Positions 1 to 9,349 are shown, numbered from the stretch's first letter. The stretch: 64,000 nucleotides of DNA from Oerskovia turbata (GCF_000718325.1 NZ_JOFV01000009.1:62001-126000), one strand, 5' to 3'. The notes: generated by a model from the sequence alone, not told the origin. Numbers and translations are program-made.

Positions 1-408
1 GGCGTCCGCGGAGGCGGTGACGACCGGCGTGGGGGTCGAGCGCAGCGGCGTCGGGGCCGGGACCAGGACGACGGGGATCTCGCCGGACGGCGTCCGGATC
101 GGGGCGGCGGGCTCGGGGGCCGCGCGCAGGATGCCGGTCGGTGGGAACGGGGACGTGCGAGGGGCAGCGGCGACGGCCGCTGCCGGTGCGACGGCTGCTG
201 CCGGTGCGACGGCCTGCGGAGCGGGGGCCGTCGCGGGGCGCGAGGTGCTGGCGTGCCTGTGCTCGACCCGCAGGTGGTCGGCGTGGGGGCGTCCCTCGAG
301 TCCGGCCGCGGCGAGCTCTCGCGCGCGGAGCTCGGCCTGACGTTGACGCCGCGTGGGGGTCGGCGCGGCGCCGTGCGGGCGCTGCTGGACCGGTGCGGAC
401 GTTTCCAC
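1..408 (-). CDS. Pro/Ala-rich protein, N-terminal part (runs off left edge)
   Basis: An open minus-strand frame begins at a GTG at 408-406 and continues without a stop to base 1, so only the first 136 residues are visible. An AGGAG ribosome-binding site lies 9 nt upstream of the GTG. The first ~40 residues are Arg/Glu/Gln-rich and look helical and charged; after that come Ala/Pro/Val tracts (a doubled VAPAAA unit around residues 68-80) and a Pro/Thr-rich stretch. Such low-complexity regions usually link domains or span the wall in actinobacterial proteins. No signal peptide or known domain is visible in this part, so I do not assign a function. The regular third-position GC pattern supports this frame over the overlapping plus-strand frames. 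Confidence 0.55.
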   Translation of the reverse strand, partial: METSAPVQQRPHGAAPTPTRRQRQAELRARELAAAGLEGRPHADHLRVEHRHASTSRPATAPAPQAVAPAAAVAPAAAVAAAPRTSPFPPTGILRAAPEPAAPIRTPSGEIPVVLVPAPTPLRSTPTPVVTASADA

Positions 409-739
409 CTGACGTGACTCCTGTGCTCTGGGACGGCCTCCGGCGGGAGGTCGGTAGCGACTTCGTGGTGCGGGAGCCAGTGGTCGTTGCCGTCCGTCGT
501 GCGCCCGATCGCGGCCTACGTTACCCGTTCGTTATCGATGTGTGTGACGCCGCCGACCCCCGAGGTGACAGGGACCGCATGGTGGTGCGGAAAACTCGTC
601 CGATCCCGTGGTCGTCCGGCCCTCGTCGGGCCTTCGTCGGGCCTTCGTCGGGCCCTCGTCCGGCCCTGCGCCTCGACGACGCGTGTCCGGTACGTCATGG
701 TGGGTGCGGAGCGACCGCCGACCGGAACGAGGGAAGACG
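409..739. other. Intergenic region, 331 bp, divergent promoters plus tandem repeat
   Basis: This gap separates the left-edge minus-strand gene from the small membrane protein gene on the plus strand, so it must hold both promoters. The only structure I can see is the 11-bp tandem repeat at 613-667. I see no convincing RNA gene or reading frame. Confidence 0.5.
613..667. repeat. Five 11-bp tandem repeats
   Basis: Five consecutive 11-bp units fit CGTCSGGCCYT: CGTCCGGCCCT, CGTCGGGCCTT twice, CGTCGGGCCCT, and CGTCCGGCCCT. The two outer units are identical to each other. The 11-bp period is close to one helical turn, so the array would put the same bases on one face of the DNA. It lies about 70-130 bp upstream of the small membrane protein gene. 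Confidence 0.85.
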
Positions 740-970
740 ATGCTGTACCTGTTCGCCGTGGTCTTCGGGGCCGCGACGGGAGTGGTTCTCGACCATCTCA
801 AGCAGGAGCGCGCCGCGACGGCGATGCTCGCGCTCGTGCTCGCCTTCGGTGCCGGGGGCGGGGCGTTCGGTGCGGTGGCGGACGCCCCGTTCGCGGTCGG
901 GGTCGCACTGGTCTCGCTCGCGCCCGGGATGCTGCTCGGCGCGGGGCTCCGGCGCGTGGCCACGCGCTGA
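740..970 (+). CDS. Small two-TM membrane protein
   Basis: A 76-residue hydrophobic protein. I chose ATG 740 because GAGGGA lies just upstream and because the residues encoded before it are Arg/Pro-rich read-through of the tandem repeat. The protein begins with a hydrophobic stretch (residues 2-15), has a short charged stretch (DHLKQER), then two more hydrophobic Ala/Gly/Leu segments separated by a short acidic turn, and ends in RRVATR. This fits two or three membrane helices. No family is recognised. It is monocistronic and convergent with lysX, whose stop lies 30 bp beyond. Confidence 0.6.
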   Translation: MLYLFAVVFGAATGVVLDHLKQERAATAMLALVLAFGAGGGAFGAVADAPFAVGVALVSLAPGMLLGAGLRRVATR

Positions 971-999
971 CCCCGGGCCCCGACCGGGCCCCGACCGGG

Positions 1000-3900
1000 T
1001 CAGCCCCGCCCCGACGGCCTCACGAACGGGAACGCGAGCGTCTCGCGGATGCTCGCCCCGATGAGCATCATGTAGACGCGGTCCACCCCGATCCCGAGCC
1101 CGCCGGTGGGCGGCATCGCGAACTCCAGGGCGGACAGGAACTCCTCGTCGACCTCCATGGCCTCGGGGTCGCCCGCCGCGGCGAGCAGCGACTGCTGCGT
1201 GAGGCGGTCGCGCTGGTCCACGGGGTCGATGAGCTCGGAGTACGCGGTGCCCAGCTCGGCGCCGAACGCCACGAGGTCCCACCGCTCGGCGAGCCGCGGG
1301 TCGCGGCGGTGCGTGCGGGTCAAGGGCGACGTCTCCAGGGGGAAGTCCGTGTAGAACGTCGGCTCGACCGTCTGCCCCTCGACGAACGCGTCGTACAGCT
1401 CGGTCACGATCGCCCCGTGCGTCATGTCCGGCGTGAAGTGGACCCCCCTGTCCTCGCAGATCGCCTGGAGCGTGGCCATCGGGGTGTCCGGGGTGACCTC
1501 CTGGCCCACGGCCTCGGACACGGCCCCGTGCACGGTGCGGACCGGCCACTCGCCGTCGAGCCGGACCACGGTCCCGTCAGCCCGCCGCGAGACCGGTTCG
1601 CCGTGCACCGCGATCGCGGCCTCGACGATGAGGTCGCGCGTGAGCTCGCGCATCGTCGTGTAGTCGCCGTACGCCTGGTACGCCTCGAGCGACGTGAACT
1701 CGGGGTTGTGCGTCGCGTCGACGCCCTCGTTGCGGAAGTTGCGGCCCAGCTCGAAGACCCGCCCGACGCCACCGATCGCGAGCCGCTTGAGGAAGAGCTC
1801 GGGCGCGATGCGCAGGTACAGGTCGAGGTCGTACGCGTTGATGTGCGTCGTGAAGGGCCGGGCGTTCGCACCGCCGTGCACGCGCTGCAGGATCGGGGTC
1901 TCGACCTCGATGAAGTCGCGCGCCGCGAGCGAGTCGCGCAGCGACTTCACGGCCGCGCTGCGCCCGCGCAGGATCTGCGCCGTCCGGGTGTCGAGGGCCA
2001 GCTCCATGTGCTTGAGCCGCACCTTCGCCTCGGCGTCGGCGAGCCCGCGGTGCTTGTCGGGCGGCGACGTGAGGGCCTTGGACGCCATCTGCCACGCGCT
2101 CGCGTGCAGGGACAGCTCGCCGCGGCGGCTGCGGGTCAGGTCACCCGTGACGCTCACCTGGTCGCCCAGGTCGACCGCGCGGCGCCACAGCCCGAGGTCG
2201 GGTCCGGGCCGGTCGGCCGTGAACATGACCTGGATCTCGTCGACCCCCTCGCGCAGGTCGGCGAAGATCACACCGCCGTGGTCGCGCAGACGCACCACCC
2301 GCCCGACGACGGACAGGTCGCCCCGGGTGGCCACGTCGCCCGGTGAGGTGCTCGCCCCGGCCGGTGCGGCGCCGTCGGGCAGCGGTGCGTCCTGCGCCCG
2401 GCCGAGCGGTACGCCCCGTCGCACGGCCTCCGCGATCGAGACGGTGCGCGGGACGGCGACGGGGTACGGCTCCATGCCCGCCGCCCGCAGCACACCGAGC
2501 TTCGCGTGGCGCGTGGCCTGCTGCTCGGTCAGGCGACGCGTGGGCGCCGAGACGGTGAGCAGCGCGGTCTCCTGGGCACGCACGGCCTCGGCGAACGCGG
2601 CCGAGACCTCGGGCCGGTGCAGGTCCGGCGAACGGTCGCGGCGGTGGAACAGGCTCGGGGCGTTCGGCAGGAAGCCCTCGGCCTGGCCCACCGCGAAGAT
2701 GATCTGCGTGAGCTGGCCCGCGTTCTGGAAGCACAGGAGGCGCGGCTTCCAGTCCGGCAGGTACTTCTCGTTCGACTTGTACAGCGAGTCGAGCTGCCAG
2801 AACCGGGACGCGATCAGCAGCACACGGCGGTTGAACCGTTGGACCGGGGTCGCACCGATCCGCGCGCCCTGCTCGAACGACCCGCGGAACATCGCGAAGT
2901 TCATCGAGATGCGGTCGATGCCCGTGCCGCGCCCGGCGGCGACGAGCTCGGTGACCATGAGCTCGGTGACGCCGCTGACGGCCTGCGGGTGGCGACGCAT
3001 GACGTCGAGCGACAGGCCACGGCGCCCCCAGGGCACGAACGACAGGAGCCCGCGCGGGTTCCCGTCGGCGTCGTGCGCGGAGACGATCATCTCGCGCGGG
3101 TCCGCGGCGTCCCCGAGGCGGCTCAGCGACATCGAGAAGCCACGCTCCTCGCCGTGGCGCCACTCGTCGGCCGCGGCGACCAGGGCCGCGAGCTCGTCGG
3201 CCGGGATCTCGGCCTGGCGGCGGACCAGGACCCGGTAGCCCTCACGCTCGGGGCGCGCGACAGCGTGACGCACCGACCTCATCGCGGGACCGTCGAGCGT
3301 GAACGTCCGCGTGTTGATGATCGCCTCGTCGCCCAGCGCGATCGGGTGCAGGTCCACGGCCTGGTAGGCCTTGGCGCCGAGCTCGCTCGTCGAGAGCACC
3401 GCGGGCACCCAGCCGAAGCGCCGGGCGTGCGCGCGCCACTGCTCGATCGCGTCGGGCCAGCTCGCCTTGTCGCCGATCGGGTCGCCCGCGGCGAGGCACA
3501 CGCCCGAGATGACCCGGTAGGTCACGGCCGCGCGCTGGTCCTGGGAGAAGATCACGCTGCGGTCCCAGCGCGTCGCGAAGTACTCGAGCGAGTCGTCGCT
3601 GGGGTGCTCCAGCAGGAGCTTGCGCACAGCGAGCTCGTCGGCCGCCTCGACCTTGGCGTCATGAGGGGCCGACCGCATGAAGACCGCGATCGCGAGCACC
3701 AGGGCGAGCGCCGAGATCAGCCCCGCGACCAGGGCCAGCCAGCCGGGCCCTGAGCCGTCGGCGTGCAGCGGGTAGTCGCTGGGCTTGAGACCGAGCGCGA
3801 CCGACAGGCTCCAGTTCACCCGGTCGCGCATCCCGTGCAGCGTGTGCGGGAAGACCTCGAGCAGCAGGAGCGTGAGGAGCGCCGAGACAGCAACCCCGCC

Positions 3901-4401
3901 CACGAGCACCAGGATCGCCCGCCACCACGCACCCTTGCTGACCCGGGCAGGGAACGCAGACCGGGCCGCGATCAGCAGGACGACCGCCGCGACGGCCACG
4001 ACCCACGACGCGATCTCGAGCGGCGACAGCACCAGACCGTCCGCCCGCAGCGCCTGCTTGTCCTCGTCGAAGACCCACAGCAGGCCCACCGCGAGCCCCA
4101 GCACCGCGACCGGGAACTGCCACACGATCACGACGAACCACAGGGCGGCCCGCTGCCGGCGCAGCAGGCCGCTCGCGATCACCCCGACCAGGACCACCGA
4201 GAACACGCTCGGGAACGTGGGGATGTTCAGGACCGCCAGCCAGTCGCTCACCGTCCGCACGAAACCGGGAGCGAACAGCAGCAGGACCAGCGCGAGCACG
4301 AGCCAGAAGGCCACGGCCTGCACGATCCGCCCCGCCCACGAGGCGACGGTCTCCGCCCACGGCGGTGCGGACGTGCGGGAGAGAGAGGTCGAGCGGGGCA
4401 T
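1000..4401 (-). CDS. lysX: Bifunctional lysylphosphatidylglycerol synthetase / lysyl-tRNA synthetase LysX
   Basis: The 1133-residue fusion charges tRNA-Lys and then transfers lysine to phosphatidylglycerol in the membrane, which lowers the negative surface charge and protects against cationic peptides (known for mycobacterial LysX). Six hydrophobic helices (about residues 26-242) are followed by an MprF-type transferase domain (about 255-560), an OB-fold tRNA-binding region with VVGRVVRLRDHGG, and a class II aminoacyl-tRNA synthetase core. Class II motif 2 is visible as GRNFRNEG and motif 3 as GLGIGVDRVYM. The start at 4401 follows GAGGAG by 7 nt; the frame stays open further upstream but without signals. 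The length is close to the roughly 1170 residues of mycobacterial LysX. It is monocistronic. Whether a separate housekeeping lysS exists elsewhere cannot be seen. Confidence 0.95.
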   Translation of the reverse strand: MPRSTSLSRTSAPPWAETVASWAGRIVQAVAFWLVLALVLLLFAPGFVRTVSDWLAVLNIPTFPSVFSVVLVGVIASGLLRRQRAALWFVVIVWQFPVAVLGLAVGLLWVFDEDKQALRADGLVLSPLEIASWVVAVAAVVLLIAARSAFPARVSKGAWWRAILVLVGGVAVSALLTLLLLEVFPHTLHGMRDRVNWSLSVALGLKPSDYPLHADGSGPGWLALVAGLISALALVLAIAVFMRSAPHDAKVEAADELAVRKLLLEHPSDDSLEYFATRWDRSVIFSQDQRAAVTYRVISGVCLAAGDPIGDKASWPDAIEQWRAHARRFGWVPAVLSTSELGAKAYQAVDLHPIALGDEAIINTRTFTLDGPAMRSVRHAVARPEREGYRVLVRRQAEIPADELAALVAAADEWRHGEERGFSMSLSRLGDAADPREMIVSAHDADGNPRGLLSFVPWGRRGLSLDVMRRHPQAVSGVTELMVTELVAAGRGTGIDRISMNFAMFRGSFEQGARIGATPVQRFNRRVLLIASRFWQLDSLYKSNEKYLPDWKPRLLCFQNAGQLTQIIFAVGQAEGFLPNAPSLFHRRDRSPDLHRPEVSAAFAEAVRAQETALLTVSAPTRRLTEQQATRHAKLGVLRAAGMEPYPVAVPRTVSIAEAVRRGVPLGRAQDAPLPDGAAPAGASTSPGDVATRGDLSVVGRVVRLRDHGGVIFADLREGVDEIQVMFTADRPGPDLGLWRRAVDLGDQVSVTGDLTRSRRGELSLHASAWQMASKALTSPPDKHRGLADAEAKVRLKHMELALDTRTAQILRGRSAAVKSLRDSLAARDFIEVETPILQRVHGGANARPFTTHINAYDLDLYLRIAPELFLKRLAIGGVGRVFELGRNFRNEGVDATHNPEFTSLEAYQAYGDYTTMRELTRDLIVEAAIAVHGEPVSRRADGTVVRLDGEWPVRTVHGAVSEAVGQEVTPDTPMATLQAICEDRGVHFTPDMTHGAIVTELYDAFVEGQTVEPTFYTDFPLETSPLTRTHRRDPRLAERWDLVAFGAELGTAYSELIDPVDQRDRLTQQSLLAAAGDPEAMEVDEEFLSALEFAMPPTGGLGIGVDRVYMMLIGASIRETLAFPFVRPSGRG

Positions 4402-4535
4402 GCGTGCTCCTCGAAGGCCGGCGGTGCAACCATTCAAGCGCAGGAGCGGTGTTCGCGAGAGGTGTGGCGCGGCGTGGCCCCGTTCGACCGGGGGAGATCC
4501 TCGGGCGTTCGGGGCCGTCGCCGGCCGGGTCGGTG

Positions 4536-5999
4536 TCAGTGGTCCCAGAAGACCGAGCACGCCCCGACGAGGGCGTCTCCGCCGAATCCCGTCGTCCGCA
4601 TGACGTCCGCGGTGGTGACCGCCGCCCACCAGACGCGCGGTGAGTCGATCCACCGGGACCGGATCTCGGGGTAGACCGACGAGGTCGCGGCAGGCTCCGT
4701 CGCGTCGTACAGGGCGAGAACGTCCTCCTCCCAGGCGGACACCGTCGCGGACGACGCTCCTTCGACACCGTTCAGGCTGTCGAAGTGGGCCGCGCAGACG
4801 GCTTCGTCGGTGCTGGCGGGGGGCTCGGTCGGCGTCGGGCCGTCGACCACCTGGAGGACGAGCGTCGGGGTGCCGCCGGAGTCGTCGAGGGTCACGGAGT
4901 AGGTGCCGACCAGTCGTGCGAACGACTGGGCGTCCTCCGGGTGGTCGATGAACTTCCTCCCCCCGTGGACCACCAGCTCCCACCCGTCGTCGCTGGTCGT
5001 GCGGGACCGCTCGCCGACGTCGTCGTTGCGGGCGACCCTGACCGTCAGGGTGCCGTCCGGGCCCTCGGTGAGGGGGTGGGGGACCTCGCCGACGAAGAGG
5101 TCGACAGCGGCCGGCGCTCCTGCTGCCGCGGCCTCACGGAGAGCCTCGAAGACGGGCGACGTGTCCGTGGAGAGGACGTCCCGGACGACGACGGGGTCCG
5201 GCTCGGAGGTGATCGTCAACGGGACCGGGTCGGCGACGAGCCAACCGTCGAACAGCTTCCCCGTCGTCTCGTCGCCCCACGTCCCGTCCGGCTGCAGGAC
5301 CGAGTAGCCGGTCAGGGGGAGGCGGTGCAGCGCGAACACCTCGTAGGCGCCTGCGGGGAGCGGGGTGGGCTGCGTGCCAGCGGGGTCGCACGCTGCGACC
5401 GCTGCGACACCGATCTCCCAGGTGGTCGCGGAACCGGGAGCGGGCGTGGCTTCGCCCGTGGTCTGCGCGACGGGCAGCGAGGTGCTCACGATCACGCCGC
5501 CCTGGGCGATCACGTACGCTCCGGCCGCCGTGTCGTCGTAGCGCAGGCGTGCGTCGTCACCGAACGCGACGGTGACCGGTGCGGTCACGGTCGACGAGGT
5601 CCGCACCGTGAGGTCGGGGACGTCGGTGCTGAGAAGGGCCGGCAGGTCGTCGCCCGTGGGGACCGGGGCGGGTTGCCGGCACGTGAGCGCTGCGGCGTCG
5701 ATCCCGGCGGGGAACGTCGGCAGGGGAGCGGGCGTCGGCGAGGGCGTGTCTGCCGGCGCGACCGGCTCGGGCCGGGCGTCCTGCGGGAGCGAGACCGCGG
5801 CGACGCCGAGCACACCGGCGACGCACAGGGTCGTCGCCCCGAGGGCGACCTTCTTCGCTGCCCGACGGCGTCGCGTGCGTCCGCGGACGACGTCGAGGTG
5901 GGCGTCGAGACCGGGCAGTGACGCGTCGTCGACCAGGTCGCGCAGCGCGCGGCCCAGGTCGTCCCCGTGGTTCGAGGGTCCGTGGTCGGTGGTGCTCAC
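4536..5999 (-). CDS. Membrane-anchored extracytoplasmic protein paired with ECF sigma factor
   Basis: A 487-residue protein starting at GTG 5999, which overlaps the TGA of the sigma gene (GTGA) and has GGGAGGAG upstream, so the two are translationally coupled. Residues 1-48 are cytoplasmic and charged, ending in a positive cluster RTRRRRAAKK. One transmembrane helix follows (about 49-71). A Pro/Thr linker (DTPSPTPAPLPT) leads to a ~400-residue, Asp/Thr/Val-rich extracytoplasmic part. This is the topology of genes that follow SigE-family ECF sigma factors in actinobacteria and may act as anti-sigma factors or as sensors. No zinc-anti-sigma HxxxCxxC motif is visible, so an anti-sigma role is only inferred from position. 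Confidence 0.75.
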   Translation of the reverse strand: MSTTDHGPSNHGDDLGRALRDLVDDASLPGLDAHLDVVRGRTRRRRAAKKVALGATTLCVAGVLGVAAVSLPQDARPEPVAPADTPSPTPAPLPTFPAGIDAAALTCRQPAPVPTGDDLPALLSTDVPDLTVRTSSTVTAPVTVAFGDDARLRYDDTAAGAYVIAQGGVIVSTSLPVAQTTGEATPAPGSATTWEIGVAAVAACDPAGTQPTPLPAGAYEVFALHRLPLTGYSVLQPDGTWGDETTGKLFDGWLVADPVPLTITSEPDPVVVRDVLSTDTSPVFEALREAAAAGAPAAVDLFVGEVPHPLTEGPDGTLTVRVARNDDVGERSRTTSDDGWELVVHGGRKFIDHPEDAQSFARLVGTYSVTLDDSGGTPTLVLQVVDGPTPTEPPASTDEAVCAAHFDSLNGVEGASSATVSAWEEDVLALYDATEPAATSSVYPEIRSRWIDSPRVWWAAVTTADVMRTTGFGGDALVGACSVFWDH

Positions 6000-6701
6000 T
6001 TCGTGCTCCTCCCGTTCGTGGTGCGCTGCGCCTTCCCGACGGGATACGTCGAGACGGGGGGCCTTGCGGCGGCGGGCACGGGTCGGGGCGTGCCTGCGGT
6101 GCTCTGGGGCGAGGCCGGGGTGCCGGCTCCCAGCGTCTGCTGCATGACGGCCATCGCGTCCGACAGGTGACGCTTGACCGTCCCCTCGGCGCACCCGAGC
6201 TCCTCGGCGATGCGCGGGACCGTCAGGTCCTCGTAGTAGCGGAGCACGACGCACGCGCGCTGCCGCGGAGTCAGCCGGGCGAGCGCCCTGGCGGTGTCGG
6301 CACGGGCCGACGCGGGCGCCTCCGGTCCGGCGACGCCCTCTCGCTGCCCGACGAGATGCCGTAGCCCGAGCCAGTGCCGTCGGCGGCGGTACCCGTCGAG
6401 GTAGAGCGTGAGGATCGCCTTGCGCACGTACCCCTCGAGGTGCGCGACGGGGCGGTGCGCCTCACGCCCGGCCGCGTCGTCGAGCGTGAAGAGCCGCGTC
6501 CCGCCCGACGGCGAGCCGGGGCGGGGCCTGCCGCTCCGTCGTCGGGCCCCTGCCGCGGAGCCTCGAGAACACCTTGACGAGCGCGTCCTGCACCACGTCC
6601 TCCGCGTCGCGCCTGTTCCCGCAGAGCAGGTAGGCGTACCCCACGAGCGCGTCACCGCGCCGGCTGCTCAGCGCGGTGAGCTCGTCGTCCCAGTCGGCCA
6701 C
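5996..6701 (-). pseudogene. SigE-family ECF RNA polymerase sigma factor, apparently frameshifted
   Basis: The N-terminal frame starts at GTG 6701 (purine-rich GAAGAAGGGGGGG upstream). It encodes sigma region 2: ALVGYAYLLCGNRRDAEDVV, then QDALVKVFSRL, stopping at 6462. The rest (region 2.4 with YVRKAILTLYLDGYRRRRHW and region 4 with LTPRQRACVVLRYYEDL and AEELGCAEGTVKRHLSDAM) is in another frame that runs to 5996. Moving from one frame to the other needs one base to be skipped, somewhere near 6480-6545, where G/C runs occur. Joined, the product would be about 234 residues, normal for the family. It could be a true pseudogene, a sequencing or assembly error, or less likely a recoding site. The downstream partner gene is intact and coupled to it, which favours an error or a recent mutation. 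Confidence 0.7.
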
Positions 6702-6847
6702 CGTTCCCCCCTTCTTCCGTCCGACCGCCCCTGGTGGGCGGTGTCACTGATCATGACGCCCGGCACCCGTGGATCGTTGGGGGTGAAGTCGGGCGCACCT
6801 CCTCGTGACGTCTCCCACGACGTCTCGTGACGCACGCCACACATGGC

Positions 6848-6853
6848 TAGACT
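6848..6853 (+). promoter_or_regulatory. Probable -10 box of hppA
   Basis: TAGACT fits the actinobacterial TANNNT consensus and lies about 70 nt upstream of the hppA ATG, giving a leader of roughly 60 nt that contains the AAGGAGG site. No clear -35 is visible. Confidence 0.45.
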
Positions 6854-6923
6854 CGGGCGCATCCTCCGGGGGTGCCGGGGGGCCAGCCGGTGATCCCGGT
6901 CCAGCAGTCGTCAAGGAGGACGG

Positions 6924-9227
6924 ATGCTCACGCTCAGCTCCACCAGTCTCACGATCGTCGCGGTGATCGGGGCCATAGGCCTCGCCGCGCTCGTCTTCGC
7001 GTTCGTCCTCAGACGCCAGGTCCTGGCCGCTCCCGAGGGCACCGCGAAGATGCAGGACATCGCCCAGGCCATCCAGGAGGGGGCCTCGGCCTACCTCAAC
7101 CGGCAGTTCCGGACCCTGGCGCTGTTCGCGGTGATCGTCTTCGGGCTCCTGTTCCTCCTGCCGGGCGACGCCGGGATCAAGGTGGGCCGGTCGGTCGCGT
7201 TCCTCGTCGGTGCCGGGTTCTCGGCGTGCATCGGCTACCTGGGGATGTGGCTCGCGGTGCGTGCGAACGTGCGTGTCGCGTCCGCCGCGACGCGGCCCGG
7301 AGGGCGGGCCGAGGGGGCGCGCGTCGCGTTCCGGACCGGTGGTGTGGTGGGGATGTCCGTCGTGGGTTTAGGCCTGCTCGGTGCGGCCGGCGTGGTGCTG
7401 CTGTACCGAGGGGACGCACCGGCGGTGCTCGAGGGGTTCGGGTTCGGGGCTGCACTGCTCGCGATGTTCATGCGCGTGGGCGGCGGGATCTTCACCAAGG
7501 CGGCGGACGTCGGTGCGGACCTGGTGGGCAAGGTCGAGCAGGGGATCCCCGAGGATGACCCGCGCAACGCCGCGACCATCGCGGACAACGTGGGCGACAA
7601 CGTGGGCGACTGCGCGGGCATGGCCGCCGACCTCTTCGAGTCGTACGCCGTCATGCTCGTCGCGGCCCTCATCCTCGGCAAGGCCGCGATGGGTGAGCAG
7701 GGGCTCGTCTTCCCGCTGATCGTCACGGCCATCGGCGCGTTCGTCGCGGTCCTCGGCGTGTTCATCACGCGTATCCGCGGCGAGGAGAACGGCCTGCGGG
7801 CCATCTACCGCGGCTTCTACCTCTCGGCGCTCCTGGGCGCGGTCCTCGCGGGCGTCGCGGCGTTCGTGTACCTGCCGTCGTCGTTCTCCGAGCTGTCGGG
7901 CACCGCGGACCTGGGCGACGTCACGAGCGACCCGCGCGTGGTTGCGGCGCTCGCTGTCCTCATCGGCGTGGTCCTGGCGGGCATCATCCTGTGGGTCACG
8001 GGCTACTTCACGGGCACGACGTCGAAGCCCACCCTCCACGTGGCCGCCACCTCCCGCACGGGCGCGGCCACGGTCGTCCTGTCGGGGATCGGGGTCGGGT
8101 TCGAGTCCGCGGTGTACACCGCGGGCATCATCGCGGCAGCGATCTGCGGGGTGTTCCTCATCGCGGGCGGCTCGGTGTGGCTGTCGCTGTTCCTCATCGC
8201 GCTCGCGGGCTGCGGGCTCCTGACGACGGTCGGCGTGATCGTCGCGATGGACACGTTCGGTCCCGTCTCGGACAACGCGCAGGGCATCTACGAGATGTCT
8301 CTCGGCGAGGCGGGAGACGACCACCCGGAGGCCGCGCAGATCCTCACCGACCTCGACGCAGTGGGCAACACGACCAAGGCCATCACCAAGGGCATCGCGA
8401 TCGCGACCGCCGTCCTCGCGGCGACCGCGCTGTTCGGGTCCTACGCGGACGCCGTGGGCGGGGCGCTCGCGGACATCACGAACCCGGCGGGCGGGCTCGT
8501 CGTCTCGATGCTGGACTACTCGATCATCTCGCCCATCACCCTGGTCGGGGTGATCCTCGGCGCCGCGACCGTGTTCCTGTTCTCGGGACTCGCGATCGAC
8601 GCCGTGACCCGCGCGGCCGGTGCGATCGTCTACGAGGTGCGCCGCCAGTTCCGCGAGCACCCCGGGATCATGACGTACGAGGAGCGCCCCGAGTACGGCA
8701 AGGTCGTCGACATCTGCACCCGTGACTCGCTGCGTGAGCTCGCGACCCCGGGCCTGCTGGCTGCGTTCGCACCGATCGCCGTGGGCTTCGGGCTCGGGGT
8801 GGGGCCGCTCGCGGGCTTCCTCGCGGGGGCCATCGGCGCCGGCGTGCTCATGGCCGTCTTCCTGGCGAACTCGGGCGGGGCGTGGGACAACGCGAAGAAG
8901 ATCGTCGAGGACGGCGCGTACGGCGGCAAGGGATCGCCCGCGCACGAGGCGACCGTCGTCGGCGACACCGTGGGCGACCCGTTCAAGGACACCGCCGGCC
9001 CGGCGATCAACCCGCTGCTCAAGGTCATGAACCTGGTCTCGGTGCTCATCGCGCCGGCCGTGGTGCTGCTGAGCGTCCCCGAGGACGCCAACCACACGTT
9101 GCGCATCGGCATCGCGGTGGTCGCGGCGGGCATCGCGTTCGGGGCCGTCATCCTGTCGAGGCTGCGCGCGGCGCGCGTGGACCGCGAGCAGATGTCGGAG
9201 GAGCCGCAGGCGGTACGGGCGGGCTGA
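6924..9227 (+). CDS. hppA: K+-insensitive pyrophosphate-energised proton pump HppA
   Basis: This 767-residue integral membrane pyrophosphatase hydrolyses cytoplasmic pyrophosphate and pumps protons out of the cell. About 16 hydrophobic helices are visible. The substrate-binding loops are intact: GGIFTKAADVGADLVGK, then DNVGDNVGDCAGMAADLFES, and near the C-terminus GGAWDNAKK and GDTVGDPFKDTAGPA. The sequence GNTTKAITKG carries Lys where K+-dependent enzymes have Ala, which marks the K+-independent proton-pumping class. The ATG at 6924 is preceded closely by AAGGAGG. It is a single-gene unit that ends in a perfect 42-bp palindrome. In actinobacteria it recycles pyrophosphate from biosynthesis and supports proton motive force. 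Confidence 0.97.
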   Translation: MLTLSSTSLTIVAVIGAIGLAALVFAFVLRRQVLAAPEGTAKMQDIAQAIQEGASAYLNRQFRTLALFAVIVFGLLFLLPGDAGIKVGRSVAFLVGAGFSACIGYLGMWLAVRANVRVASAATRPGGRAEGARVAFRTGGVVGMSVVGLGLLGAAGVVLLYRGDAPAVLEGFGFGAALLAMFMRVGGGIFTKAADVGADLVGKVEQGIPEDDPRNAATIADNVGDNVGDCAGMAADLFESYAVMLVAALILGKAAMGEQGLVFPLIVTAIGAFVAVLGVFITRIRGEENGLRAIYRGFYLSALLGAVLAGVAAFVYLPSSFSELSGTADLGDVTSDPRVVAALAVLIGVVLAGIILWVTGYFTGTTSKPTLHVAATSRTGAATVVLSGIGVGFESAVYTAGIIAAAICGVFLIAGGSVWLSLFLIALAGCGLLTTVGVIVAMDTFGPVSDNAQGIYEMSLGEAGDDHPEAAQILTDLDAVGNTTKAITKGIAIATAVLAATALFGSYADAVGGALADITNPAGGLVVSMLDYSIISPITLVGVILGAATVFLFSGLAIDAVTRAAGAIVYEVRRQFREHPGIMTYEERPEYGKVVDICTRDSLRELATPGLLAAFAPIAVGFGLGVGPLAGFLAGAIGAGVLMAVFLANSGGAWDNAKKIVEDGAYGGKGSPAHEATVVGDTVGDPFKDTAGPAINPLLKVMNLVSVLIAPAVVLLSVPEDANHTLRIGIAVVAAGIAFGAVILSRLRAARVDREQMSEEPQAVRAG

Positions 9228-9250
9228 GGTCGCGCCCTCTCTCGACGAGG

Positions 9251-9292
9251 TGTCAGAACGAGCGTGACCTCGAGGTCACGCTCGTTCTGACA
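9251..9292. terminator. Perfect 42-bp palindrome between convergent genes
   Basis: Two 21-bp halves (9251-9271 and 9272-9292) are exact reverse complements with no intervening base; the left half begins TGTCAGAACGAGCGTGACC. It lies 23 bp after hppA and 57 bp before the TetR stop, so it can act as a terminator in both directions. There is no T-tract, as is common in actinobacteria. Confidence 0.85.
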
Positions 9293-9349
9293 CGTCGGTG
9301 GACCCGGCGACGTGGACGCCGGCACAGCGGGCGCGCGTCCGCTCCCGCA

